DNA from: Thalassotalea_B sp049613795
GTDB lineage: Bacteria > Pseudomonadota > Gammaproteobacteria > Enterobacterales > Alteromonadaceae
Direction of reading: 5' to 3'
NCBI GenBank assembly: GCA_049613795.1
Contig: JBMZCX010000066.1
Coordinates: forward strand, 1-15,958
Length of the DNA: 15,958 nucleotides
Shown one piece after another: positions 1 to 6,746 of this stretch (position 1 is the stretch's first letter; each line of letters opens with the position of its first letter). Under the pieces are notes generated by a model, which saw only the letters and a program-made list of their open reading frames with translations, did not search any database and was not told the origin of the DNA. Position numbers and translations under genes: made by a program.

Positions 1-1294
1 CGCCGTAGTCTGTTTTGCCTGGGCAAACAAACGTACATAAGGCTAAATCTTCTTCGTCAAGCTCTAAGGCACCAAGTTGTTGTGCACTGTCAGTATCACC
101 TGCAGCTAAATCGCGCAAAAACAAGGTCGGTAAAATATCTAAAGGCATTACACGCTCATAGTTACCAATTGGCACCATTGCACGCGCGCTACCATTGGTT
201 GTTGTGGTCATATTGAATAACTTGCTTGGAAACAAGTGAGACATATAAGCACGTGTAACAGAGAACATGTTAGGACCCGGGTACATATAACCAATAAATT
301 CTTTTTCACGGCCTTCAAGTAATAAACTCACTTGTACGTGATAACGACCTAAGTAACTGTGCACTTTACTTGCAGTTTGGCCTTGTAATAAAGAGCCAGA
401 CACAGCACGTACTTCACCATCTACCGTTTCACCTGCAGTTAGGTTATCAATACTTGCACCTAATACCGTACGCACTAAACGTGGGTTAGCGGCTGCAGGA
501 CCAGCAAGAGAGATAACACGAGTGCTGTCTAACTCACCAGTAGTAAACAATTGCCCAAACGCAATAACATCTTGGTAATTTACATGCCAAATAAAGCGCT
601 CAGCACTTGCTGGTTTTAAAAAGTGGATTTGTGTCCCTACTAAACCAGCAGGATGTTTACCTTTAAACTCAGTAACAACCGCATTGGCAGCAACAGGAAT
701 GTTCGCGCCTGGTGCCTTTGAAACAAAAACTTCACCTTCAGTTAAACGGCTTAAAACCGTTAAACCATTTTTAAAAGCGTCACTTTGTTCATTAATAATT
801 ACTTCAGGATCAGCGGCTAAAGGATTAGTGTCCAATGCGCTAATGAAGATGGCTGCGGGGGTTGAGTCAATCGCTGGTATTTTACTAAATGGACGAGTAC
901 GTAATGCCGTCCATAAGCCAGAATTAACAAGATTATTAACAACATTTTCGCGAGATAATGAAGCTAATTCACTGCTAGGGTAGCTAGTAAACGTTTCTTG
1001 TTCGTTACCATCTATTTCAATAACAACAGATTGTAAAACACGTTTTTCACCACGGTTAATTTCAGTTACTACACCAGATGCTTGAGCTGTGAATTTAACG
1101 CCAGGGTTCTTTTTATCTTCAAAAATTGCCTGACCTTTTTTAACACGATCGCCTACTTTAACAAACATAGTCGGTCGCATTCCCACAAACTCTTCACCTA
1201 ATGTTGCAACGCTCTTGATGGGCGAACCATCATGGATTACTTGCTGGGGAGTACCAGTTACAGGAACATCCAGACCTTTTTTTATTGTAATCAT
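1..1294 (-). CDS. nqrA: Na+-translocating NADH:quinone reductase subunit A (NqrA), C-terminus off the window
   Basis: NqrA is the largely cytoplasmic, quinone-associated subunit of the six-subunit Na+-NQR complex, which couples NADH oxidation to Na+ export. About 431 codons are visible. The family is about 446 residues, so roughly 15 C-terminal residues lie beyond position 1. Family landmarks from N to C: MITIKKGLD at the start, VGMRPTM, FEDKKNPGVKFTA, RGEKRVLQSVV, GLWTALRTRPFSK, HPAGLVGT, NYQDVIAFGQLF, SLAGPAAANPRLVRT, LFNMTTTTNGSARAMVPIG and, near the edge, ALCTFVCPGK. The start at 1294 is set by the MITIKKGLD N-terminus. No good Shine-Dalgarno precedes it, and the frame stays open about 25 codons upstream, so translation may be initiated atypically. 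It is normally first in nqrABCDEF, and the direction here (toward position 1) fits that. fabV upstream has its own terminator, so nqrA should have its own promoter within 1295-1620. Confidence 0.97.
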   Translation of the reverse strand, partial: MITIKKGLDVPVTGTPQQVIHDGSPIKSVATLGEEFVGMRPTMFVKVGDRVKKGQAIFEDKKNPGVKFTAQASGVVTEINRGEKRVLQSVVIEIDGNEQETFTSYPSSELASLSRENVVNNLVNSGLWTALRTRPFSKIPAIDSTPAAIFISALDTNPLAADPEVIINEQSDAFKNGLTVLSRLTEGEVFVSKAPGANIPVAANAVVTEFKGKHPAGLVGTQIHFLKPASAERFIWHVNYQDVIAFGQLFTTGELDSTRVISLAGPAAANPRLVRTVLGASIDNLTAGETVDGEVRAVSGSLLQGQTASKVHSYLGRYHVQVSLLLEGREKEFIGYMYPGPNMFSVTRAYMSHLFPSKLFNMTTTTNGSARAMVPIGNYERVMPLDILPTLFLRDLAAGDTDSAQQLGALELDEEDLALCTFVCPGKTDYG

Positions 1295-1680
1295 AAACAC
1301 TTGCACTACTTTGACGGGAGTATCAAAACCAATTACTTTTTCACCTAAGCTACTGTTAAATAATAAAATTCAACAAAAAAGTAATAAAGCATTTGATTTC
1401 AGTGTATTTCAGCAGAAGACATCTTTTTAAACACTTAATCAAAAACAACTAATTAAGTATAAAAGAAGAGCAACTACCGGCTCTAAGTTAAAAATATTCT
1501 GATGCAAATTTTAGCACATAAATTCATTATTGCGCTATCGTGAAGCAACACTTTTCTTTACAATTTAGCTCTCTTTGATGTTTTTTTAGTCTAATAACTT
1601 AATTTTACTAATCTACATCAATAAAAAAGGCCAATATTTTAAAAACATTGGCCTTTTCAAACATTAGTTATTTTTAAAAG
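1295..1680. other. Gene-free interval between fabV and nqrA
   Basis: These 386 bases carry no credible gene. The part next to fabV contains the fabV terminator. The rest should hold the nqrA promoter and leader on the minus strand. A TATACT -10-like hexamer is readable on the minus strand near 1457-1462, but no matching -35 box was found, so no promoter is asserted. A small dyad (AGAGC/GCTCT, 1467-1484) lies beside it. A plus-strand frame over 1215-1430 is antisense to the nqrA start and is not a gene. Confidence 0.6.
1625..1657 (-). terminator. Rho-independent terminator of fabV
   Basis: Perfect 11-bp arms (AAAAGGCCAAT at 1625-1635, ATTGGCCTTTT at 1647-1657) enclose an 11-nt loop. Read on the minus strand the stem ends in GGCC followed by TTTTTTATT. 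It begins about 24 nt after the fabV stop codon. On the plus strand only four T follow, so the minus strand is the functional direction. Confidence 0.9.
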
Positions 1681-2871
1681 CTAAGATAAATGCTTGATTG
1701 TTGCTAACGGACTTATATCAGCGTCGTAGTCCACACCGTCTATACCAAAACCAAATAACTTAAGAAATTCATTGTGGTAGCCAACATAGTCAGTTAATTC
1801 ATCAATAGTGTCACTATCAACGCTATCCCAAATATGTTGCACTCTATTTTGTACTGAATCTTCAAGTTCTTTGTAGTTTTGACTTAAGCGCCCTGCTTCA
1901 TCTAAACGAGGCGTTTCGCTGTATAAATTTTCAACAAACAGAGATTGAATTTGTTCAATACAACCTTGGTAAGTGCCATCACTTTTCATCACTTTAAACA
2001 TAGCAGAAATATACAACGGCATAATTGGAATAGCCGAACTTGCTTGAGTCACTACCGCATTTAAAGAAGTCACATAAGCTTTACCTGAAAGCTCGTTTGT
2101 TGATTCAGTTATCGCTTTAGCCGCTCGGTCTAAATCTTCTTTAGCACGACCAATAGTTGCATGCCCGTATATTGGCCAAGTTAACTTTTTACCGATATAG
2201 GTGTAAGCAGTAGTTTTAAAGTTAGGCGCTAAAACGCCAGCTTCTGATAATGCTTTGATCCACAATTCCCAGTCAGCGCCACCCATTACATCAATAGTGC
2301 CTTGAATTTCAGCTTCGTTCGCTGCTTCAACCGACACAGAGTCAATAATGCGTTTAGAGGTATTTAAGTTTTTCGTTGTTACCCCTTGCCCAATAGGTTT
2401 TAACGTTGAAGAGTAAACCTCACCACTGTCAGGATCAGTACGACGAGGCGAGGCTAAGCTATAAATAATTAAGTCGATTTGCCCTAAATCTTCTTTAATG
2501 GTCTTAATAGCTTTTGCTTTTAATTCATGTGAAAACGCGTCGCCATTAATATTTTTTGACCACAACCCAGCTTCATCAGCCGCTTTTTGAAAAGCAGCGG
2601 TGTTATACCAACCCGCAGAGGCTGTTTTACGTTCAGTAGGTTCTTTTTCAAAGAAAACACCTAATGTTTTTGCATTGCAGCCAAACGCTGCGGTAATACG
2701 AGAAGCTAAGCCGTAACCCGTAGATGCACCAATAACTAAAACATTCTTCGGTTGCTCTGATGACTGAGTTTGGCTTTTAACGTAAGCAATTTGTTCGTTA
2801 ACATGAGCTTCACAACCAGCAGGGTGTGCGTTAGTGCAAATAAAGCCACGAATTTTAGGTTTAATGACCAT
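1681..2871 (-). CDS. fabV: Trans-2-enoyl-ACP/CoA reductase (FabV)
   Basis: FabV reduces the trans-2 double bond of enoyl-ACP in the last step of fatty-acid elongation, using NAD(P)H. It is an enlarged short-chain-dehydrogenase relative that is typically insensitive to triclosan. The protein has 396 residues, the usual FabV length. Evidence: the FabV-specific N-terminus (KPKIRGFICTNAHPAGC); a nucleotide-binding loop near residues 44-56 (VLVIGASTGYGLAS), whose GxxxGxG spacing is FabV-type; the IYSLASPRRTDP segment near 136-147; and the active-site pair Y235-(x8)-K244 within TWPIYGHATIGRAK. AAGG lies about 8 nt before the ATG at 2871 and acts as the ribosome-binding site. It is a single-gene unit, bounded upstream by the dctP terminator and downstream by its own. 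No fabI, fabK or fabL is in the window, so whether it is the only enoyl reductase cannot be said here. Confidence 0.97.
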   Translation of the reverse strand: MVIKPKIRGFICTNAHPAGCEAHVNEQIAYVKSQTQSSEQPKNVLVIGASTGYGLASRITAAFGCNAKTLGVFFEKEPTERKTASAGWYNTAAFQKAADEAGLWSKNINGDAFSHELKAKAIKTIKEDLGQIDLIIYSLASPRRTDPDSGEVYSSTLKPIGQGVTTKNLNTSKRIIDSVSVEAANEAEIQGTIDVMGGADWELWIKALSEAGVLAPNFKTTAYTYIGKKLTWPIYGHATIGRAKEDLDRAAKAITESTNELSGKAYVTSLNAVVTQASSAIPIMPLYISAMFKVMKSDGTYQGCIEQIQSLFVENLYSETPRLDEAGRLSQNYKELEDSVQNRVQHIWDSVDSDTIDELTDYVGYHNEFLKLFGFGIDGVDYDADISPLATIKHLS

Positions 2872-2921
2872 AAGATCGCCTTTTTAAAATAGGATTCAAG
2901 TAAAATTGCTGCATAGTTTAC

Positions 2922-2934
2922 TCTGCTCAGCAGA
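2922..2934. promoter_or_regulatory. Short perfect palindrome upstream of fabV
   Basis: TCTGCT-C-AGCAGA is an exact inverted repeat with 6-bp arms, about 50 bp before the fabV start and inside the only interval that can hold its promoter. The size suits a dimeric repressor operator. It does not look like the FabR or FadR sites I know, so the binding protein is unknown and chance is possible. Confidence 0.3.
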
Positions 2935-2963
2935 ATAAGAGGTACGAGCAGTAGAAAATAATT

Positions 2964-2992
2964 GAAAAAACAAGCAAATTGCCTGCTTTTTC
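2964..2992 (-). terminator. Rho-independent terminator of the dctQMP operon
   Basis: On the minus strand, GAAAAAG-CAGGC-AATTT-GCTTG-TTTTTTC forms a stem of CAGGC/GCUUG with one internal G-U pair, extended by an A-tract pairing with the U-tract. The loop is five nt. It begins about 24 nt after the dctP stop codon and separates the transporter operon from fabV. Confidence 0.85.
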
Positions 2993-3015
2993 ATTTATTC
3001 GTTCGTTTGTAGAGA

Positions 3016-4119
3016 CTATCTATGCTGATAATACCCTTTCAGTGTTAAATCGTTGTATTGTCGAATAGATTTCAAAAATTCATCGTAAGACTGCCAAATT
3101 TTAGCAAATGTTTTATCAGCAAGTACTTGTTCGGTAATTACAGCATCACTATGTATTCTTAGTGCCAGCATAACATCATCTGGAAATTGGCGAAGCTTAA
3201 CATTATGCTTTTTAATTAACGTTTGCAGTGCATTATTATTGCGCGCGTTGTATTCATCTAACATATCTTGATTAACGGCACGTGCTGCTACCTCAACGAT
3301 TTTTTGTAAGTCTTTAGGCAACGCTTGTAACGCTTTTTCATTCACTAAAAATTCGAGTGATGTACCTGTTTCATGCCATACCGACGAATAGTAATATTCT
3401 GCGGCCTGATGAAAACCAAACGCTAAGTCATTATAAGGACCTACCCATTCTGAAGCGTCAATGGCACCACTTTGTAGTGCTGAAAAAATTTCCCCTCCCG
3501 TTAAAGTAACAGGGATCCCACCTGCACGTTTTAACACCTCGCCGCCTAAACCAGGAATACGCATCTTCAAGCCTTTTAGGTCTTCAATGTCATTAATTTC
3601 TTTTTTAAACCAACCAGCAAATTGTGCGCCAGAGCTGCCTCCTGCCATGGGTACAACACCAAAAGGTTTATATAAGTCCTGCCAAAGCGCTAAACCGCCG
3701 CCGTAATGTAACCACGCGCTAAATTCGGTTGCGGTCATACCAAAAGGTATTGCTCCAAAAATAACTGAAGCGGGCATTTTTCCTTTCCAATAATAAGCGC
3801 CGCTATGCCCCATTTCTACAGTACCTTGTGATACGGCATCAAACACTTCAAAGCCGGGTACCAATTCCCCTGCACCGTATACATGTACAGTTAAGCGTCC
3901 ATCACTCATTTCGTTAACATACTTTGCAAAGGTTTCAGGGCCAATACCTAAGCCAGGAAAGTTCTTTGGCCACGACGTGACTAATTTCCATTTATAGCTT
4001 TTTACATCTGCTGGTGCCTGCTCTAACTCGTAAATGGTTGTACTTTTATCACCACAGCCATTTAGTAATGCTAAAGCACAAAGAGTAGCAGTTAGCACTT
4101 TTAGTAATGATCTTTTCAT
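3016..4119 (-). CDS. dctP: TRAP transporter solute-binding protein, predicted lipoprotein (DctP, TakP-like)
   Basis: This is the extracytoplasmic receptor of a TRAP transporter, which delivers a carboxylate to the DctQM membrane pair. The 367 residues begin with a lipoprotein signal (MKRSLLKV, hydrophobic stretch, then LLNGC with C22 as the lipidated Cys), so it is probably membrane-anchored rather than free in the periplasm. The mature part has family motifs: FPGLGIGPETFA (54-65), GAGELVPGFEVFDAVSQGT (82-100) and YYWKGK (109-114). R187 in GLKMRIPG is the Arg expected to clamp the substrate carboxylate. Q166 and the E224-W225 pair resemble the cation/substrate site of TakP-type 2-oxo-acid receptors, from memory of that family. 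A 2-oxo- or hydroxy-acid is my best guess for the substrate. It lies 41 nt after dctM, with an AAGGA ribosome-binding site about 11 nt before the ATG. Confidence 0.9.
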   Translation of the reverse strand: MKRSLLKVLTATLCALALLNGCGDKSTTIYELEQAPADVKSYKWKLVTSWPKNFPGLGIGPETFAKYVNEMSDGRLTVHVYGAGELVPGFEVFDAVSQGTVEMGHSGAYYWKGKMPASVIFGAIPFGMTATEFSAWLHYGGGLALWQDLYKPFGVVPMAGGSSGAQFAGWFKKEINDIEDLKGLKMRIPGLGGEVLKRAGGIPVTLTGGEIFSALQSGAIDASEWVGPYNDLAFGFHQAAEYYYSSVWHETGTSLEFLVNEKALQALPKDLQKIVEVAARAVNQDMLDEYNARNNNALQTLIKKHNVKLRQFPDDVMLALRIHSDAVITEQVLADKTFAKIWQSYDEFLKSIRQYNDLTLKGYYQHR

Positions 4120-4160
4120 TTTATTTTTATTCCTTTTTCTTTATACAGTAGCTTTAAAAA

Positions 4161-5546
4161 TCAACCATAAATAACAGTAGGTAGCCAAGTAATAAGTGAT
4201 GGCCATATTGCCAACGCTAGTAGTAATAATAATTGCATAATAATGAAAGGGATAACACCTCTATAGATTGCTGCTGTTTTCACCGTTTTGTCAGCGACAC
4301 CGCGTAAATAGAATAATGCAAAGCCAAATGGCGGTGTTAAAAAAGAGGTTTGTAAATTAATCGCGATCATTATGCCAAGCCAAATAGGGTCTAGCCCCAT
4401 AGCGAGTAATATTGGAGCAACAATAGGTACAACCACAAAAGTTATTTCAATGAAGTCGAGAATGAATCCGAGTAAAAAAATAACCAACATCACCATTAAG
4501 GTGGCACCAATCACACCACCGGGCATATCAATAAAAAAACTATGCACTAACTCTTCGCCGCCAAAGCCCCGAAAAACTAATGAGAACACACTTGCGCCAA
4601 TAAGTATTAAAAACACCATTGAAGTAATTTTAACGGTACAGGCCATAACCGCTTGTAAATTAATGCGAGTTAATTGCTTTTGCCACAATGCGAGTAATGT
4701 GGCGCCCATCGCTCCAACTCCCGCAGCTTCCGTTGGTGTAGCGTAACCAAATAATATTGAACCGAGTACCGCAAACATTAATAAAAGTGGTGGTATTAAT
4801 GCTGACAACATAAGCTGCCATTGGGTTTCGCCTTGCTGAATTTCATCAATATCTTGTGGTGTTAAACGCGGAACATTATGAGGTTTAAGCCAAGCATAAA
4901 TAATGCAATAGCCAATATATAAGCCAACTAGCAATAACCCCGGAATAACAGCACCCGCAAATAAATCGCCCACTGAAACAGTTTCTGGGCTAAAAACCCC
5001 CATTTTTAATTGCGCTTTTTGATAGGCATTTGACAGCACATCACCCAATAACACTAATGCAATTGATGGCGGAATTATTTGACCTAGTGTCCCTGTTGCA
5101 CAAATAATACCCGTGGCAAATTCAGGCTTATATCCACGCTTTAACATAGTAGGTAATGACAACAAGCCCATTGTAACTACGGTTGCCCCTACTATGCCTG
5201 TACTTGCTGCTAATAACATACCAACCAAGGTAACAGATATACCTAAACCACCGCTAAATCGCCCCAATAAAACCGACATCGCATTAAGTAAGTTTTCAGC
5301 AATTTTAGAACGCTCAAGCATAGCCCCCATAAATACGAATAAAGGCACCGCTAATAGGGTTTGATTATTAATAATGCCAAAAATTCTATTGGGTAAAGCG
5401 TGTAAAAACGCCATATCAAACACATTGAAAAATGCGCCAATAGCCGCAAATAATAATGCGGTGCCCGCAAGCGAAAAAGCAACAGGATAACCAAGTAATA
5501 AAACCAAGCAAACGGCAACGAACATGATGACTGACATATATTCCAT
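4161..5546 (-). CDS. dctM: TRAP transporter large permease subunit (DctM)
   Basis: DctM is the Na+-driven translocation channel of the TRAP transporter, located in the inner membrane. The 461 residues are overwhelmingly hydrophobic, with about a dozen membrane segments starting at residues 5-38. The signature GTLGQIIPPS lies at 152-161, within the first conserved half, preceded by GATVVTMG at 120-127. A second-half counterpart is seen near the C-terminus (LQTSFLTPPFGFALFY). It is longer than the common DctM of about 430 residues because of a hydrophilic stretch after residue 170 (SNAYQKAQLK ... VSVGDLF), as in larger TakM-like permeases. Its ATG overlaps the dctQ stop codon by one base (TAATG), so translation is likely coupled and the two subunits are made together. 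A second in-frame Met at residue 4 could also serve as the start. Confidence 0.95.
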   Translation of the reverse strand: MEYMSVIMFVAVCLVLLLGYPVAFSLAGTALLFAAIGAFFNVFDMAFLHALPNRIFGIINNQTLLAVPLFVFMGAMLERSKIAENLLNAMSVLLGRFSGGLGISVTLVGMLLAASTGIVGATVVTMGLLSLPTMLKRGYKPEFATGIICATGTLGQIIPPSIALVLLGDVLSNAYQKAQLKMGVFSPETVSVGDLFAGAVIPGLLLVGLYIGYCIIYAWLKPHNVPRLTPQDIDEIQQGETQWQLMLSALIPPLLLMFAVLGSILFGYATPTEAAGVGAMGATLLALWQKQLTRINLQAVMACTVKITSMVFLILIGASVFSLVFRGFGGEELVHSFFIDMPGGVIGATLMVMLVIFLLGFILDFIEITFVVVPIVAPILLAMGLDPIWLGIMIAINLQTSFLTPPFGFALFYLRGVADKTVKTAAIYRGVIPFIIMQLLLLLALAIWPSLITWLPTVIYG

Positions 5547-6067
5547 TACACGTTTCCTTGCTTAGCTGCTTTAAGGACTAAGATATTACGTCCAATTTCA
5601 GCAATTCCTTGGAGAATTAAGGTAGAGGCGATCAGCAATAACAAGGTTTTATTCAGATAAACCAATGGCAGACCGCCCGCCTCACCTGATTTTTCTAAAA
5701 TACTCCAAGACGCAAGAACATAATCAAAACTTAAAATAAAAATAGTGAAACAAACAGGCAGTAATAGTAGCAGCGTACCCAATAAATTGACCCACGCTTT
5801 TTGGACATCGCTAAACTTTTGATAAAAAATATCAACGCGTACATGCCCGTCAGCTTTTAAGGTAAAAGCCGCACCTAGCATAAAAACAATGCCATGAAAG
5901 TAAAGCACTGACTCTTGCAGGGCTATCCAGCCAAGGTTAAATGCGTATCTAAACAATACAATAGCAAAGCTTAACATCACCATTAGCAATGTTAGCCAAG
6001 CAATGCTTTTACCAATAAATTCAATAACATTATCAATAGCAGTTACGGTATTGGCTATCCATGACAT
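5546..6067 (-). CDS. dctQ: TRAP transporter small permease subunit (DctQ)
   Basis: DctQ is the four-helix membrane partner of DctM. The 173 residues show hydrophobic segments near 17-37, 48-68, 90-113 and 133-156. Typical DctQ features are the conserved-type segment RYAFNLGWIALQESVLYFHG (residues 41-60) and the ADGHVRVDIFYQ motif (72-83). It is first in dctQ-dctM-dctP and ends in a one-base overlap with dctM. The start at 6067 lacks a strong Shine-Dalgarno. Upstream lie 114 bp containing a long hairpin after bolA. A TATAAA -10-like element sits in this gap without an obvious -35 box, so either a weak activator-dependent promoter or read-through from bolA is possible. Confidence 0.93.
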   Translation of the reverse strand: MSWIANTVTAIDNVIEFIGKSIAWLTLLMVMLSFAIVLFRYAFNLGWIALQESVLYFHGIVFMLGAAFTLKADGHVRVDIFYQKFSDVQKAWVNLLGTLLLLLPVCFTIFILSFDYVLASWSILEKSGEAGGLPLVYLNKTLLLLIASTLILQGIAEIGRNILVLKAAKQGNV

Positions 6068-6131
6068 AAGATGTGTCGACCATTATTCTTTTTATAATGA
6101 AAGAACAAATAACAGATTATTAACACTGTTG

Positions 6132-6157
6132 GCAAGGCTTAAATATTTAAACCTTGC
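6132..6157 (-). terminator. Long hairpin without U-tract between bolA and dctQ
   Basis: On the minus strand, 13-nt arms GCAAGGTTTAAAT / ATTTAAGCCTTGC are fully paired if one G-U wobble is allowed. On the plus strand the same position is a C/A mismatch, so the RNA structure is better on the bolA/dctQ transcript. It lies 25 nt after the bolA stop. No T-run follows, so it may act as a pause or processing site, or as a 3'-end-stabilising structure, rather than a classical terminator. Confidence 0.5.
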
Positions 6158-6181
6158 GATCAGAAAGAATTATTAGGGGGA

Positions 6182-6520
6182 TTAACTAATAGCAGACGTA
6201 GATGCTTTTTTCCCTCCACCCAAACATTTAGGTGAAAGTGGTGTATTGGCTTCGTAATACTCACGCCACTCTGACTCAGTATAAGTATGAAGCGCTAACG
6301 CATGAATATGTTCAGCAAGCTCTGTTGCAAGTACTGTATTCACTGCGCGGTGACGCTTAATTAAACGCTCGCCATCAAAGTCTTTAGCAACAATAATCAC
6401 TTTAAAGTGAGATTCACTCCCTGGCGCAACATTGTGTTGATGAGATTCATTAATCACATCGAGATATAGTGGCGAAAAAGCAGTAAGTAATTTTTGTTCA
6501 ATAACAGCTTCAATAGTCAT
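6182..6520 (-). CDS. bolA: BolA family protein
   Basis: BolA is a small KH-like-fold protein that partners with monothiol glutaredoxin in iron-sulfur/redox handling and also acts on cell-shape and stress gene expression. The 112 residues contain the family core: NVAPGSESHFKV (31-42), GERLIKRHRAVN (50-61) and HALALHTYTESEW (72-84), very close to E. coli BolA. The C-terminal tail is Ser/Lys rich (CLGGGKKASTS) and includes a Cys. The ribosome-binding site AAGGA lies six A residues before the ATG. It sits downstream of the broken alkB on the same strand and upstream of the TRAP operon. In E. coli bolA is likewise next to yajG-ampG, so the surrounding block is ancestral. Confidence 0.96.
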   Translation of the reverse strand: MTIEAVIEQKLLTAFSPLYLDVINESHQHNVAPGSESHFKVIIVAKDFDGERLIKRHRAVNTVLATELAEHIHALALHTYTESEWREYYEANTPLSPKCLGGGKKASTSAIS

Positions 6521-6654
6521 TTTTTTCCTTAATGTTTATCATTTTTAAACTTTTCATACCTTAACTATAGTGTGATAAGTACCGTTATCCATACGTGTAG
6601 ACGGCTACTCATTTAATATCACACTAAGCATTTGCAATAATTACTAAAATAAAT
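6521..6654 (-). promoter_or_regulatory. bolA upstream region
   Basis: This interval lies between the ancestral alkB stop and bolA. On the minus strand it contains a TATAGT -10-like hexamer about 55 nt before the ATG, without a clean -35 box. A 16-bp AT palindrome (AAAATAAATTTATTTT, 6646-6661) overlaps the old alkB stop codon. The bolA promoter must lie here if bolA has its own, but no exact position can be fixed. Confidence 0.35.
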
Positions 6655-6743
6655 TTATTTTTCTATCTGAATAATTTGCCGAAAGGTAAGGTTAATTCGC
6701 ATGGTTTTCTCAATTCGAGACTTAGGCAGCGCATGTTGATAGT

Positions 6744-6746
6744 TTA
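6744..6746. repeat. Target-site duplication, low-coordinate copy
   Basis: TTA on the plus strand (TAA on minus) directly abuts the element. It matches the copy at 7010-7012, and collapsing the two copies restores the alkB reading frame. Confidence 0.7.

Noticed and set aside
684..983. Plus-strand frames opposite nqrA (also 1215-1430)
   Set aside because: The minus strand encodes well-conserved NqrA across this stretch, so these are shadows.
1467..1484. AGAGC/GCTCT hairpin upstream of nqrA as a terminator
   Set aside because: The stem is only five bp, the following bases on the minus strand are not a clean T-run, and fabV already has a strong terminator.
3461..5364. Plus-strand frames at 3461-3706, 4372-4746 and 5113-5364
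   Set aside because: They are antisense to dctP and dctM, with Pro/Ser/Thr-rich low-complexity translations typical of shadows.
6646..6661. 16-bp AT palindrome at the end of alkB
   Set aside because: Composed only of A and T in AT-rich DNA and overlapping a coding end. It gives no stable terminator stem.
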